Source: Natrarchaeobius oligotrophus (GTDB taxonomy: Archaea > Halobacteriota > Halobacteria > Halobacteriales > Natrialbaceae). Taken from it: DNA of 64,000 nt. Position 1 is the stretch's first letter; each line of letters starts with the position of its first letter. Shown here piece after piece: positions 41,029 through 52,443 of the stretch. The notes under the pieces were generated by a model that had not been told where the DNA came from, ran no database searches, and saw only the letters and a list, made by a program, of their open reading frames with translations. The translations under genes and the position numbers were made by a program. The stretch is from assembly GCF_003841465.1 (NCBI RefSeq), contig NZ_REFZ01000003.1, positions 310,001-374,000 of the forward strand, read 5' to 3'.

Positions 41029-41460
41029 TTAGGGCAACGCCGCGACGAGTCGGTCGGTCGCCGCGGGGAGCGTTCTCGCGCGTGCGGCCGCGAGGGCGTA
41101 CTCGGCGGTCGCGGTCACCGCGACCCGCTCGGGCCGCGTCGAGGCGTGCAGTTCGAGGGTGCGGTCTGCGGTTCGGACGTCCGAGATCACGAGGTCAAGC
41201 CTGTAGTCGGCCAGGATCGGATGGGTCGACGTCTCGCGAGTCGACTCGACGGCGTCCACCGCCGCCGATCTGGCCTCGCGCACGTCCGACGCCGCCGACG
41301 GGCGCTCGAGTTCCGCGGCTCTCGAGCGCAGGTGATCGATCGCGCGAAGCTCGTTGTCCGCGCCGTACAGCGAGAGCACCGCTCGAGCGACCTGTCCGCC
41401 GTCGAGGAAGTCCGCGGCGGGTGCGAAGGGCCATATCGAACAGGCGGAGACGTCAGGCAA
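41029..41460 (-). CDS. Haloarchaeal conserved protein, unknown function
   Basis: About 143 residues. From TTG 41460 the protein runs [40 protein letters not shown] and [20 protein letters not shown], ending [18 protein letters not shown]. It is helical, then strand-rich, with no metal motif. The start is uncertain: GTG 41379 is the other option, and no ATG lies in frame in the upstream part. It is divergent from trm1. I do not recognise a named family. Confidence 0.5.
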   Translation of the reverse strand: MPDVSACSIWPFAPAADFLDGGQVARAVLSLYGADNELRAIDHLRSRAAELERPSAASDVREARSAAVDAVESTRETSTHPILADYRLDLVISDVRTADRTLELHASTRPERVAVTATAEYALAAARARTLPAATDRLVAALP

Positions 41461-41584
41461 GTATCTTTTCCAACGCGATGGCGTCGGTCGTGGCTCCCCT
41501 CGAGCGCACACCGCCCGAGCCGTCGGGGCGCGTCGAGCGCTCGAGACCGCACCGTTTTTCGCCCGCACCCGCAGAGAGTGGAGT

Positions 41585-42706
41585 ATGCGCGTCACCGAGG
41601 GCGGCGTCGAACTCGAGGTTCCCGGCGAGCAGACCGAGGGCGTCGAGGAGTCGGTGTTTTACAACCCGCGCCAGGAGCTGAACCGGGATCTGACGATCGC
41701 CACGCTGCGGGCCTTCCGCGAGCGCGAAGCGCGCGCGGAGACGTACCTCGACGCGATGACCGCGAGCGGCGTCCGCGGCGTCCGCGCCGCGGCCGACGGC
41801 TGGGACGTCACCTGCTGTGACCTCGAGGAGGACGCGGTCGAGCTCGCACGGGAGAACCTCGAGCGAAACGGGCTCGAGGGAGCGGTCGAACACCGCAACG
41901 TCAACGCGCTCGCACACGACGAGGCGTTCGACGTGATCGACCTCGATCCCTACGGCTCGCCGATGCCGTTCGCCGACGCGGCCTTCGCGCGGTGTCGGGA
42001 CCTGGTGTGTGTCACCGCGACCGACACCGCGCCGTTGTGTGGGGCCCACTTCAACAGCGGTATCAGGTCCTACAGCGCCGTCCCGCGAAACACCGACTAT
42101 CACCCCGAGATGGGCGTTCGCATCCTGCTGTCGGCGCTCGCGCGAAGCGCCGCCCGCTTCGACGTCGGCGTCCGGCCGATTTTCACCCACGCGACCAGCC
42201 ACTACGTCCGCACCTACCTCGAACTCGACCGGAAGGCGAGCGCGGCCGACGCGACCCTCGAGCACCTCGGCTCCCTCTCTCACTGCGAGGACTGTCTCTA
42301 CCGCGAGGCGGAGTACGGCATGATCGCCGATCCGCTCGAAACCTGTCCCGAGTGCGGTGGCGAACGCGTCCTCGTCGCCGGCCCGCTCTGGCTCGGCCCC
42401 TACCGCGACCCCGAGTTCGTCGCGGCGGTTCGCGAGGCGATTCCGGACGAGTTCGGTACCGCAGAAGCGGCCCGCGACCTCTGCGACGCACTCGAGGCCG
42501 AACTCGACCGCCCCACGCATTACGACCAACATAAACTGTGCAAGAACTGGGGACTGCCTGCGAACGCGATGGACGACTTTCTCGCCGACCTGCGGACGGC
42601 GGGATACGACGCCTCGAGGGCCCACTACGGCGGCACGGCGTTCAAAACTGACGCGACCGTCGGCGAGATCCGCGAGGCGACCGGCGGGAGTCTACAACAG
42701 GAGTGA
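41585..42706 (+). CDS. trm1: tRNA (guanine(26)-N(2))-dimethyltransferase
   Basis: Trm1 methylates G26 of many tRNAs using SAM. The 373-residue protein has [20 protein letters not shown], the SAM site [20 protein letters not shown], the catalytic DLDPYGSP motif, [20 protein letters not shown], and a C-terminal zinc-binding part ([23 protein letters not shown]). The ending [20 protein letters not shown] is typical. The ATG at 41585 has a TTTTTCGCC box about 25-30 nt upstream. Confidence 0.97.
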   Translation: MRVTEGGVELEVPGEQTEGVEESVFYNPRQELNRDLTIATLRAFREREARAETYLDAMTASGVRGVRAAADGWDVTCCDLEEDAVELARENLERNGLEGAVEHRNVNALAHDEAFDVIDLDPYGSPMPFADAAFARCRDLVCVTATDTAPLCGAHFNSGIRSYSAVPRNTDYHPEMGVRILLSALARSAARFDVGVRPIFTHATSHYVRTYLELDRKASAADATLEHLGSLSHCEDCLYREAEYGMIADPLETCPECGGERVLVAGPLWLGPYRDPEFVAAVREAIPDEFGTAEAARDLCDALEAELDRPTHYDQHKLCKNWGLPANAMDDFLADLRTAGYDASRAHYGGTAFKTDATVGEIREATGGSLQQE

Positions 42707-42790
42707 GAATTCGACTGGCATTCGTCAACGGACACAGGACCTCCGAGGAAACGTTCAGTTACCGAGCCGATTCGATCGATTCGTTCTTCA

Positions 42791-42988
42791 TCAGTAGAAC
42801 GACGAAATTTGAGGGTAGCCGACGGAAGACCGATAGGCAAGGACGATTTGCCCCACTCCCGCTACTGCGACCATCGTAGCAAAGATGACATGAGCCATGC
42901 TTTCGGCCGTCTATCCTCGAACGACCTGGACAGACCCGAAGATACTGAAGCAAATTCCCAGCGCAAACAACCAAAGCGTGGTGTTCAT
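42791..42988 (-). pseudogene. Small two-helix membrane protein interrupted by an in-frame TAG
   Basis: From ATG 42986-42988 the frame reads MNTTLWLFALGICFSIFGSV QVVRG, then TAG, then continues without another stop through TAESMAHVIFATMVAVAGVG and QIVLAYRSSVGY to TGA at 42791-42793. Both halves are membrane helices, so the natural product was probably one 65-residue hairpin protein. The second half has its own ATG and could be translated alone. The surrounding 42710-43100 is AT-richer than neighbouring genes. Confidence 0.5.
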
Positions 42989-43130
42989 ACCGTCTAATAG
43001 TATTTGCTATAGAGTTGGCGCGTTCTCAAACTCGTTCTCTGGAGAAGTCCCGCTTGGTCCGGAGGCTGCGTCCCGAAACTGCTGAGAAACGGTCCCTGCC
43101 TATTTGATCGCAGCTCACGTACGGTCTTCC

Positions 43131-44426
43131 GTGGTCGAGTACAGCGACGGACTCGAATTCGCCCGACGGCTCCTCAGAGTCGTCCAGACCCAACAGCTGA
43201 CGCTACTCGCGGCCGGCGTCGCCTTCTACGGCTTCATATCGCTCGTGCCGCTCATGTTGCTCGCGCTGGGGATCGCCGCCTCGATCGGCGGGGAAGCGCT
43301 CGCGAACCAGCTCACGGCGGCCGCGAGCGACGTGCTCACGCCCGCGGCCCAGGAAGTGCTCGCCGAAACCGTCCTCGACGACACCAGCCGACAGAGCGCG
43401 ACGGTCGTCGGCGCGATCGGGCTGCTCTGGGGCTCGAGTCGCGTGCTCCGAGGACTCGACCGGGCGTTCTCGGCGGTGTACGGCACTGCGGCGTCGAAGT
43501 CACTCCTGGACACGTTCTGGGACGCGACGATCGTCTTTCTCGTCATCTCGTTCGGCCTCGCGTTCGTCGCCGCTCTCGAGGTCGTGATCCGGTTTCTGCC
43601 GATCGTCGAACTCGGACCGTTCGGACCGGCGATGGTCCTGCTCGGCCTGCTGGTGACGTTCTTCCCGCTGTACGTCATCTTCCCCGACGCCGACGTCGGC
43701 TATCGGGAGGCGCTTCCGGGCGCGATCGTGGCGGCCTGTGGCTGGTTCGCCCTCAGTCGCGTTTTCTCGCTGTATGCGGATTTTGCCACCGGATACGCCG
43801 TCTACGGCGCACTCGGAGCCGTCTTTCTCGTGCTCATCTGGCTTTACGTGGGCGCGATCATCGTCGTCTTCGGCGCTGTGCTCAACGCCACGCTCACCGG
43901 ACGTGAAGTGGATCGGCAGCTACAAAGTCCCGGCGCTCGACAGGTTCCACTAGAAGCGATGACCGACGACGCCACGGGTGCCGACGAGGGGACGGATCGC
44001 TCGGACGCGCGCGAATCGGCGGGCACGCGCTCGAGCGCCCGGACGAGAGACCGGTCCGACGATCCCGAAGCACTCCGCGAGGAGATCGAACGCCTGCGCG
44101 ATCGCGTCGACTCCTTCGAGGAGAGCGTCGAACGCCGAACCGTCGAGCGCGGCACGCTCGAGGGCGAACTCAAGCGCTACGTTCGTCGCCGGGTTCGGCG
44201 CAATCACGCCCGCGGCTGGGGGCCGTACCTCGTGTTGCTGTACGGAACCGCGATGGCGATCGCGGCGTTTTACTTCCTCGACGGGATCTGGGCGATCCTC
44301 GCGATGTTCGTCGTCTGGACGTCGACGCTCGGCGTCTACCTGCTGATGATCCTCTTCGGCGTCGGCTTCTCGCTGCTCGACGTACCGGGTCGGATCCGAG
44401 ATTTCGTCGGCGAACGGCGATCCTGA
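43131..44426 (+). CDS. YihY/BrkB family membrane protein
   Basis: A 431-residue member of the YihY/virulence factor BrkB family (once mislabelled RNase BN). Six N-terminal helices carry LLAAGVAFYGFISLVPLMLL, LLWGSSRVLRGLDRAFSAVY and YGALGAVFLVLIWLYVGAII, all standard for the family. A long charged linker (about 270-355) with a coiled-coil-like segment (REEIERLRDRVDSFEESVER) follows, then two extra helices near the C-terminus, an addition common in haloarchaeal members. Function is unknown. GTG 43131 was chosen because CCTATTTGATC at 43099-43109 has leaderless spacing. Confidence 0.85.
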   Translation: MVEYSDGLEFARRLLRVVQTQQLTLLAAGVAFYGFISLVPLMLLALGIAASIGGEALANQLTAAASDVLTPAAQEVLAETVLDDTSRQSATVVGAIGLLWGSSRVLRGLDRAFSAVYGTAASKSLLDTFWDATIVFLVISFGLAFVAALEVVIRFLPIVELGPFGPAMVLLGLLVTFFPLYVIFPDADVGYREALPGAIVAACGWFALSRVFSLYADFATGYAVYGALGAVFLVLIWLYVGAIIVVFGAVLNATLTGREVDRQLQSPGARQVPLEAMTDDATGADEGTDRSDARESAGTRSSARTRDRSDDPEALREEIERLRDRVDSFEESVERRTVERGTLEGELKRYVRRRVRRNHARGWGPYLVLLYGTAMAIAAFYFLDGIWAILAMFVVWTSTLGVYLLMILFGVGFSLLDVPGRIRDFVGERRS

Positions 44427-44479
44427 TCGCGACGGGCTCCGAACGCAACCGTCGGTCGAAAAGAACGACCCGTCGCCCC

Positions 44480-45835
44480 TCAGAACGTCTCGAGGTAGCG
44501 ATCAAGTTCCCACTGGGAGACGTCGACGAGGTACTCCTCGAACTCCTGGGATTTGGCCTCGACGAACTTCGGCGCGACGTGTTCGCCGAGCGCCTCGTAG
44601 ATCACCGGATCCTCCTCGAGGGCGTCGACGGCTTCGCCGAGGTTCGTCGGCAGCGTGTCGATGCCGTACTCCTCGCGCTTTGCTTCGTCGAACTCGTAGA
44701 TGTTCTCGCGGACCGGATCCGGACACTCGAGATCCCGCTCGATACCCTCGAGACCGGCATGAATCATGACGGCGATCGCGAGGTAGGGGTTACACGACGG
44801 GTCCGGCGAACGCAGTTCGATGCGCGAGGCTGCGGGCACGCGGGCAGCGGGCCGGCGGATCAGCGCAGATCGGTTGCGGTCGGACCAGGCGACGTACACC
44901 GGCGCTTCGTAGCCGGGCACCAGGCGCTTGTAGCTGTTGACCGTCGGGTTCGCGATCGCCGTGATCGCCGGCGCGTGCTCGAGGACCCCCGCCAGGAACG
45001 AACGGGCGGTGTCGCTCAGGTTGAACTCGTCGTCGTCGTCGTGGAAGGCATTCTCGCCGTCCTCGGTGAACAGCGAGAGGTGGGTGTGCATGCCCGAGCC
45101 GTTGATCTTGGGGATCGGTTTGGGCATGAACGTCGCGTGCTGTCCGTGCTGGGCGGCGATGGCGCGGACGACGGTGCGGAAGGTGGCGACGTTGTCGGCG
45201 GTCGTCAGCGCGTCGTCGTACTCGAAGTTGATCTCGTGCTGGCCGCGGGCGACCTCGTGGTGGCTGGCTTCGATCTCGAAGTCCATCTCCTCTAAGCCGT
45301 AGATGATGTCCCGGCGGACGTCCGAGGCGAGGTCTTTCGGCGCGAGGTCGAAGTAGCCGCCGTGATCGGCCGTCTTCGTCGTTGCTCGTCCCTCGTCGTC
45401 CTCTTCGAAGAGGAAAAACTCCGGTTCGGGTGCAGCGTTGACCGTATAACCCATCTCTTCGGCGCGCTCGAGGGCGTTTTTGAGGACGCGACGCGGGTCG
45501 CCCTCGAACGGTTCGCCGGAGGAGGTGTCGTAGACGTCACAGATCATCCGCGCGGCGGCGCTGTCGTCTTTCTGTCGCCAGGGAAGCACCGCGAACGTCT
45601 CCGGATCCGGCACGAGACGCATGTCCGACTCCTGAATGCGCACGAAGCCCTCGATCGACGACCCGTCGAAGTAGATCCCCTCGGAAAACGCCTTCTCGGC
45701 CTGACGCGCCGGCACCGAGACGTTCTTCACCGTCCCCAGAATGTCCGTAAACTGCAGACGAAGAAAGTCCACGTCCTTCCGTTCGATCTCGTCGAGAACC
45801 GCCTGTTCCGTCTCGCTGATGTTTCCGCTTGTCAT
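44480..45835 (-). CDS. glnA: Glutamine synthetase type I
   Basis: A 451-residue GSI that makes glutamine from glutamate, ammonia and ATP. The N-terminal beta-grasp has [20 protein letters not shown] and [18 protein letters not shown]. The catalytic domain has [14 protein letters not shown] (metal Glu), [51 protein letters not shown] and [20 protein letters not shown]. No Tyr adenylylation site (NLYDLP) is seen, which fits an archaeal non-adenylylated enzyme. I used ATG 45833-45835 ([12 protein letters not shown]). It is divergent from lrp, a pairing known in haloarchaea, where Lrp regulates glnA. Confidence 0.97.
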   Translation of the reverse strand: MTSGNISETEQAVLDEIERKDVDFLRLQFTDILGTVKNVSVPARQAEKAFSEGIYFDGSSIEGFVRIQESDMRLVPDPETFAVLPWRQKDDSAAARMICDVYDTSSGEPFEGDPRRVLKNALERAEEMGYTVNAAPEPEFFLFEEDDEGRATTKTADHGGYFDLAPKDLASDVRRDIIYGLEEMDFEIEASHHEVARGQHEINFEYDDALTTADNVATFRTVVRAIAAQHGQHATFMPKPIPKINGSGMHTHLSLFTEDGENAFHDDDDEFNLSDTARSFLAGVLEHAPAITAIANPTVNSYKRLVPGYEAPVYVAWSDRNRSALIRRPAARVPAASRIELRSPDPSCNPYLAIAVMIHAGLEGIERDLECPDPVRENIYEFDEAKREEYGIDTLPTNLGEAVDALEEDPVIYEALGEHVAPKFVEAKSQEFEEYLVDVSQWELDRYLETF

Positions 45836-45866
45836 CTTTCTCGTCGTGCTATCCAACCATCCCCGC

Positions 45867-45938
45867 TACTAAAACCCTACTGATCCGTGCAAATCTTCTC
45901 TCTCACTCGCGGAATTGTATATTCGTAAATTTCTAAAG
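45867..45938. promoter_or_regulatory. Divergent glnA/lrp promoter region
   Basis: The plus strand TACTAAAACCC (45867-45877) is read on the minus strand as GGGTTTTAGTA, a TATA-like box 32-42 nt before the glnA ATG. AATTTCTAAAGG (45928-45939) is the likely box for lrp, about 25-34 nt before ATG 45962. An AT-rich stretch (GAATTGTATATTCGTAAATT) between them is a likely Lrp operator. Confidence 0.45.
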
Positions 45939-45961
45939 GGGTGAGCGAGTGGGTACATGTG

Positions 45962-46423
45962 ATGACGTACGAAAATCTCGATGCAAAACTAGTGAATGCA
46001 CTTCTGGGAGACGGTCGCGCGAGCTTGCGAAGTCTCGCGGAGGAGCTCGACGTCTCGGTGACGACCGTCTCCAATCACCTCTCCGATCTCGAAGCGGAAG
46101 GCGTGATCGAGGGGTACACTCCGCGGATCGATTACGACGCCGTCGGCTACGACGTGACCGCCGTTATCCAGCTTCAGGTCGAGGGGAACGCGCTGCCGGA
46201 GATCACCGACACGCTTCGCGACCACCAGCAGATGATCAGCGTCTACGAGGTGACGGGCGATTACGACGTGATCGCGATCGGGAAGTTCAAGGATACCGAC
46301 GGGATGAACGATCAGATCAAGGCACTTCTCACCGATCCCGACATCAAAGCCTCGAACACGAGCGTCGTCCTCAACGCCGTCTCCGAGAACGAACAGTTCG
46401 AACTCGACGTCGAAGACGCCTGA
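45962..46423 (+). CDS. lrp: Lrp/AsnC family transcriptional regulator
   Basis: A 153-residue regulator. The N-terminal HTH ([40 protein letters not shown]) is followed by the RAM ligand-binding domain ([40 protein letters not shown]). It should bind as an octamer or dimer chain and respond to amino acids. Position next to glnA suggests control of nitrogen assimilation. ATG 45962 (MTYENLDAK) is preferred; a GTG seven codons upstream is possible. Confidence 0.95.
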   Translation: MTYENLDAKLVNALLGDGRASLRSLAEELDVSVTTVSNHLSDLEAEGVIEGYTPRIDYDAVGYDVTAVIQLQVEGNALPEITDTLRDHQQMISVYEVTGDYDVIAIGKFKDTDGMNDQIKALLTDPDIKASNTSVVLNAVSENEQFELDVEDA

Positions 46424-46448
46424 TTCGGTTCGTTCGAACGCTTCGGCG

Positions 46449-48365
46449 CTACTCGTCTCCGTCAGCGAACGCGTCGACCGCGAGGTCGCGGTCGCCGGCC
46501 TGTGCGTTCCACAGCGTCGCGTACCGTCCGTCCGCCGCGAGTAACTCCTCGTGCGTGCCGCGTTCGACGATCCGGCCGTCGTCGAGGACGAGAATGGTAT
46601 CGGCATCTCTGACCGTCGAGAGGCGGTGTGCGATCGCCAGCGTCGTTCTGTCCGCGGTGAGCCTGTCGATCGATCGCTGGATCAACAGCTCCGTTCGCGT
46701 ATCGACGGCGCTCGTCGCCTCGTCGAGGATCACCACCGCCGGATCGTCGAGCACCGCTCGAGCGAGCGCGATCCGCTGGCGCTGGCCGCCCGAGAGTTTG
46801 ACGCCGCGTTCGCCGACGCGCGTCTCGTATCCCGCCGGCAACTCGGCGATGAACTCGTGCGCTCGGGCCGCCCGCGCGGCCTCCCGTACCGCCTCGTCGG
46901 AGGCGTCGAACCGTCCGTACCGGACGTTGTCCGCGATCGTTCCGTCGAACAGGAACGTCTCCTGACCGACGTAGCCGACCGCCGACCGGAGGGACGAACG
47001 CGACACGTCTCGCACGTCGTGGCCGTCGAGTTCGATCGATCCGCCCTGGACGTCGTACAGCCGCAACAGGAGTTTGAGCGCCGTCGACTTCCCCGCCCCC
47101 GTCGGACCCACCAGCGCCACCGTCTCGCCCGGTTCGGCCTCGAACGAGACGCCGTCGACGACCAGTTCGGACCCGTCGGACGCCGGCCGCGTCGCGTCGC
47201 TCGCGCCGTAGCCGAACGAGACGTCGTCGTACGTGACGCGACCCTCGACCGACTCGAGTTCGACCGGATCGTCCGGATCGTCGACGTGAACCGGGATGTC
47301 CATCAGCCCGAAGACGCGCTCGCTCGACGCTTTGGCGTTTTCGTACTGGTCGACGATGTTCGAGACCTCCGCGAGCGGATCGACGATCCGCTGGGTCAAC
47401 ATCAGGAAGACGACGAAGTCGCCGACCGAGAGGGTTCCGGTGAGCGGCCCGGGGGCGGCGTCGGTCGCGAGCCAGAGCCCGCCGACCAGGAAGGTCGCGA
47501 CGAAGGCGACGCCGGCGAGTAACTCCATGCCGGGCCGATAGACGTAGCTCAGTCTGAGGACGTCCATCGTCCTGTCGAAGAGGGTTCGCGAGGAGCGGCG
47601 CACGCGCCCGGCCTCGTAGGATTCGCTGGCGGTCGTCTTCGTCAGCCCCACGCCCGCGATCGCGTTCTCGAGGCGGGTGTTGAGTCGACCGACCGCGGAG
47701 CGCTGGCGGACGTACCGCGGTTCGACGACGCGCATGAACCAGATCGTGAACGCGACCATCGCCGGCACCGCAAACAGGGTGACGAACGCGAGCTGCCAGT
47801 TCAGATAGAAGAGTACGGCCGCGATGCCGCCGACCATCACCAGTAGCCGGGCCGAGTTCATCACCGCGTTGTCGAGGAACATCTCGAGGTTCTGGGTGTC
47901 GTTGTTCAACACGGCCATCACCTCGCCGGTCTGTTTGTCGTCGAAAAACGCCATGTCGAGCCGTTGCATCTGCCGAAAGCAGTCGACCCGCACGGCGTGC
48001 ATCACGCCGTGGGCGAACATGTTGGCCGTGACGCCGTAGAGCCAGGTGAAGACCGCGACGGCGAGAAAGGAGCCGGCGATGGCGGCGATCGCAAACCAGA
48101 ACTGAGCGAGCTGTTCGGTCGGTAGCCAGGCGTCGGGCACCAGCGGCAACTCGAACGGACCCGCCTCGAGGAAGATGGCGTCGATGGCGACCCCGAGCAA
48201 CAGCGGCGGAACGAGACTCGCCATCCGCGCGACGAAGTTCGCGGCCATCCCCGCCGAGAACCAGCCGAGACGGCCGGGCGCGTACTCGAGAAAGAGCCGC
48301 GAGAGCGGCCGGTCGACCTCCTCGCGGTAGGCGTCGAACGGGGTCTCGTCGTCGTGTGTACTCAC
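46449..48365 (-). CDS. ABC exporter, fused membrane and ATPase domains
   Basis: A 638-residue half-transporter of the ABC-B/MsbA type that works as a dimer. Residues 1-350 hold six helices. The nucleotide-binding domain has Walker A GPTGAGKST, the signature KLSGGQRQRIALARA, Walker B VVILDEATSAVD, and the H-loop TLAIAHRLSTVRDADTILVL. It probably exports a lipid, peptide or drug; the substrate is not readable. The GTG start (48363-48365) is the first candidate. It is convergent with lrp, 25 nt apart. Confidence 0.93.
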   Translation of the reverse strand: MSTHDDETPFDAYREEVDRPLSRLFLEYAPGRLGWFSAGMAANFVARMASLVPPLLLGVAIDAIFLEAGPFELPLVPDAWLPTEQLAQFWFAIAAIAGSFLAVAVFTWLYGVTANMFAHGVMHAVRVDCFRQMQRLDMAFFDDKQTGEVMAVLNNDTQNLEMFLDNAVMNSARLLVMVGGIAAVLFYLNWQLAFVTLFAVPAMVAFTIWFMRVVEPRYVRQRSAVGRLNTRLENAIAGVGLTKTTASESYEAGRVRRSSRTLFDRTMDVLRLSYVYRPGMELLAGVAFVATFLVGGLWLATDAAPGPLTGTLSVGDFVVFLMLTQRIVDPLAEVSNIVDQYENAKASSERVFGLMDIPVHVDDPDDPVELESVEGRVTYDDVSFGYGASDATRPASDGSELVVDGVSFEAEPGETVALVGPTGAGKSTALKLLLRLYDVQGGSIELDGHDVRDVSRSSLRSAVGYVGQETFLFDGTIADNVRYGRFDASDEAVREAARAARAHEFIAELPAGYETRVGERGVKLSGGQRQRIALARAVLDDPAVVILDEATSAVDTRTELLIQRSIDRLTADRTTLAIAHRLSTVRDADTILVLDDGRIVERGTHEELLAADGRYATLWNAQAGDRDLAVDAFADGDE

Positions 48366-48452
48366 TGGGAGCGCGATTGTGCGTCCACGCCTAAACTGCC
48401 ACCGGTTTCGGCAGCCGTGGCGGGGAACGCGGCTCGATCGCGACTCGAGACG

Positions 48453-48593
48453 CTACCGGAGGTACAGCACCACGACGCCGAGGACGAGCAACAGCAACCC
48501 CCACCACAGCGAGCGGCCGGGGAGAACGACGAGCACGAGCGTGACGACGCCGGAGGTGAACAGCGACCAGCCCAGGGTGGTTCGGTAGGCCAT
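48453..48593 (-). CDS. 46-residue two-helix membrane protein
   Basis: ATG 48591-48593 opens MAYRTTLGWSLFTSGVVTLV, continuing VLPGRSLWWGLLLLVLGVVV and ending LYLR. Two hydrophobic helices are joined by a short PGR turn. A TATA-like ACTATTTGG lies about 22-29 nt before the start on this strand. Function unknown. Confidence 0.7.
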   Translation of the reverse strand: MAYRTTLGWSLFTSGVVTLVLVVLPGRSLWWGLLLLVLGVVVLYLR

Positions 48594-48623
48594 AGACGTC
48601 GTAAGCGATCGAACCAAATAGTT

Positions 48624-48999
48624 CGTTTGCACGGCATCTCACGCCCGCCCCGGACGGTCGATCGAGACGAACTGTCGTCCCGACGTACCGGTACGGTCGG
48701 GCCCGTTTGCGGTCGTCCCCGGAACGGACGAACGACGACGGTGCGGCCGACGAACGGGACATCCGGACTCGAGCGGCTGCGCTCGGGGTCGAACTCGACC
48801 AACGAGTAACGCGAGGCCGGAAATCGGCGAGCCGGTGGTCGTGAGACGGACGAGCCGGCAGTTCGGCGCTACGGAGCCGCTCGAGAACGCGTTCGGTCCA
48901 CGGCGGTACGACGGCAGGTCGTGGTTCTCGTCGTTACCCGCTCGAGATATCGAATAGCAGGGATGGTGAGAAAGCGATCGCGAGCCTCGCGTTATGTGA
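48624..48999. other. Intergenic, no gene seen
   Basis: GC-rich stretch between the 46-residue gene promoter and the transposon-like hairpin at 49000. Open frames on both strands are Arg/Ser-rich. I see no feature other than a GAGATATCGAATAG AT-patch near 48942-48957. Confidence 0.4.
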
Positions 49000-49036
49000 T
49001 GAGCAGGCGCAAAACCTCGCCCTTCAGGGCGGGGAA
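49000..49036 (+). mobile_element. Solo IS1341-like right-end (guide-RNA-end-like) sequence
   Basis: GCAAAACCTCGCCCTTCAGG begins at 49009, followed by GCGGGGAAAATGTC. The hairpin CCTCGCCC (49015-49022) / GGGCGGGG (49027-49034) with a TTCA loop is the sequence that, in my knowledge, ends many haloarchaeal tnpB-only elements and their 3' RNAs. No tnpB is attached here. It could also simply be a terminator for minus-strand thermosome transcripts. Confidence 0.4.
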
Positions 49037-49056
49037 AATGTCAACCGCGTTTGCTC

Positions 49057-49082
49057 GCGGGCCGAACGCCCGCTCGCTTTTT
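49057..49082 (+). terminator. Stem-loop followed by a T run
   Basis: GCGGGC (49057-49062) pairs with GCCCGC (49068-49073) around CGAAC, and five T follow at 49078-49082 on the plus strand. It lies just after the solo element-like end and 28 nt past the thermosome stop on the other strand. Confidence 0.4.
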
Positions 49083-49109
49083 CGAGGGGTTCCTCCGGTC
49101 AGCCCTCGC

Positions 49110-50780
<1,671 letters not shown>

Positions 50781-50806
50781 AATCAAACGAATCTATGATT
50801 GTGCTT

Positions 50807-50817
50807 CTATATAATTG
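50807..50817 (-). promoter_or_regulatory. TATA box of the thermosome gene
   Basis: The minus strand reads CAATTATATAG, 27-37 nt before the ATG at 50780. Confidence 0.6.
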
Positions 50818-50851
50818 TACCGGTCGAAGTCCGCTCTTCGATTCGAACCGA

Positions 50852-50935
50852 TCACAGCTGACGGAGAAAATCGGCGGACGACGAGCGGATAGCGATCGGA
50901 TCATGTGAGCGATTCACGGAGATTTGATCGGTCAC
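50852..50935 (-). CDS. Possible 27-residue leaderless ORF upstream of the thermosome gene
   Basis: A GTG at 50933-50935 opens MTDQISVNRSHDPIAIRSSS ADFLRQL and then TGA. The minus-strand box GGTATATAATAGG at 50951-50963 sits at the right spacing for a leaderless start. The transcript could instead be a second, longer thermosome leader. A real peptide is unproven. Confidence 0.25.
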   Translation of the reverse strand: MTDQISVNRSHDPIAIRSSSADFLRQL

Positions 50936-50989
50936 GGCGAGCGGACCGTTTCCTATTATATACCGTTGCCGGTCGCTTCGCGTCTCGCG

Positions 50990-52318
50990 CTACGCACGCG
51001 CCGTTTCCGGGGCACGTTCGCGATAGATACGGGGGCTGTACAGCAGCGCGATGCAGACGAGTCCGCCGAGCGCGCCGACGGCGAGCGTCCCGAAACTCGT
51101 CCGCAACCCCGCCGTGTCCGCGATGTAACCGATGATGACCGGATAGACCGAACTGCCGACCATCGCGAGCGTCCAGATGTAGCCGAACGCGCGGCCTTCG
51201 AACTCGGCGGGAGCGATGTCGCTGATCAGCGCGTCGCGAGCCGGGTTCATGCCGAACTGCGTCGCGCCGATGAGGACGAACACGACCAGCAAAGAAAGCG
51301 CCGAGAGCTCGAGCGCCGCCAGGACGACGAGCGCGACCGCCGAGGTGCCCAGGAGCGTGACGAGGACCGTCCGGTAGTCGAACCGATCCGCCACGGCCCC
51401 GAGGACGAGCTGGGAGATCGCCCCGCTGATCATCAAGATGCCGAAGTAGAAGTTGGCGACGGAGGCGGGCTCGAACGTGTAGCCGACGATCGAGAACGAA
51501 AAGCCGTACACGCCCGAGACGAACGCCGGCGCGTACGTGATGAGGCCGTTGCCGGCGAACAGGATGAAAAAGAAGCTGAAGACCACGACGATCATCGGAA
51601 ACAGGAACTCGCGTCGATCCGTCTCGCCCTCCTGCGTCGCCGCCGACGAGTCGTTTCCGTCGGCGGTTTCGGGCGGTCGGGTTTCGTAGCGACCCGATCG
51701 GAAAGCGACGTACAGCCCGAACGCGTACGCGAAACCGAACAGGCAGATCCCGACGAGGATCCACTCCCACGGGAGAACGACGATGAAGACGCCGATCAGA
51801 AACGGAGCGACCGAGTCACCGACCTTGGAGGCGCTCCCCCACATTCCCAGCACCTTGCCCTTGTTGTCGGCCGAGACGTTGGCGGAGATCAGCGGATAGC
51901 CGACCGGGTGGATCGCGCTGTATCCCACGCCGACGACGAACATGCCGAGCGCCATGATCAGGTACGGCCCCGTAAACACCTGACCGAGCGCGTGGAGTTC
52001 GGGAATCGCCGGCCCGACGAGCGGCGCGATCACGAAGATGAGGTAGCCGAGCGACATCGCGACGAACGCCGGCACGAGGAGGTAGAGCCGATCGTACCGG
52101 TCCGCCAGGATTCCCATCGGGGCCTGAAAGAGGCCGCCCGCGAACATGGAGACGCTCACGAGCAGGCCGAGTTGCCACAGCGTCGTCTCGAAGTCGACGA
52201 CGAGAATCGGAATGAGCGGCGGAAACAGCCGGAAGAAGACGTGCTGGCCCGCGTGTGCGGACGAGATCAACGCGCCGAAGAGGAACTCGTCCCGAGACAT
52301 CGCAACGGTCGATCTCAT
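50990..52318 (-). CDS. MFS transporter
   Basis: A 442-residue, 12-helix secondary transporter. Loop 2-3 has APMGILADRYDRLYLLVPAF, the family G-x3-D-R-x-x-R/K-like motif. Other parts are SADNKGKVLGMWGSASKVGD and, in the second half, LVLGAVADRFDYRTVLVTLL and GATQFGMNPARDALISDIAP. A charged central loop (about 190-225) is Asp/Ser/Glu-rich. The substrate is unknown. The ATG at 52316-52318 has a CCTAAACACG box about 30-38 nt upstream; a Met six codons later is an alternative. Confidence 0.88.
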   Translation of the reverse strand: MRSTVAMSRDEFLFGALISSAHAGQHVFFRLFPPLIPILVVDFETTLWQLGLLVSVSMFAGGLFQAPMGILADRYDRLYLLVPAFVAMSLGYLIFVIAPLVGPAIPELHALGQVFTGPYLIMALGMFVVGVGYSAIHPVGYPLISANVSADNKGKVLGMWGSASKVGDSVAPFLIGVFIVVLPWEWILVGICLFGFAYAFGLYVAFRSGRYETRPPETADGNDSSAATQEGETDRREFLFPMIVVVFSFFFILFAGNGLITYAPAFVSGVYGFSFSIVGYTFEPASVANFYFGILMISGAISQLVLGAVADRFDYRTVLVTLLGTSAVALVVLAALELSALSLLVVFVLIGATQFGMNPARDALISDIAPAEFEGRAFGYIWTLAMVGSSVYPVIIGYIADTAGLRTSFGTLAVGALGGLVCIALLYSPRIYRERAPETARA

Positions 52319-52443
52319 GCCCGCTTCCTTCCGTCCGGACGCCCTTTCGTGTTTAGGAACCGGTGATCGTCGCTGATTGATCGCGGATCGGCTCCGTCGG
52401 GTGGCGAGCGAACGCGGTCGCTCGCCGACGCGAAACGCGACGG

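Noticed and set aside
42791-42988. Pyrrolysine-type read-through of the TAG
   Set aside because: There is no pyl gene in the window, and haloarchaea are not known to use pyrrolysine; a broken gene is simpler.
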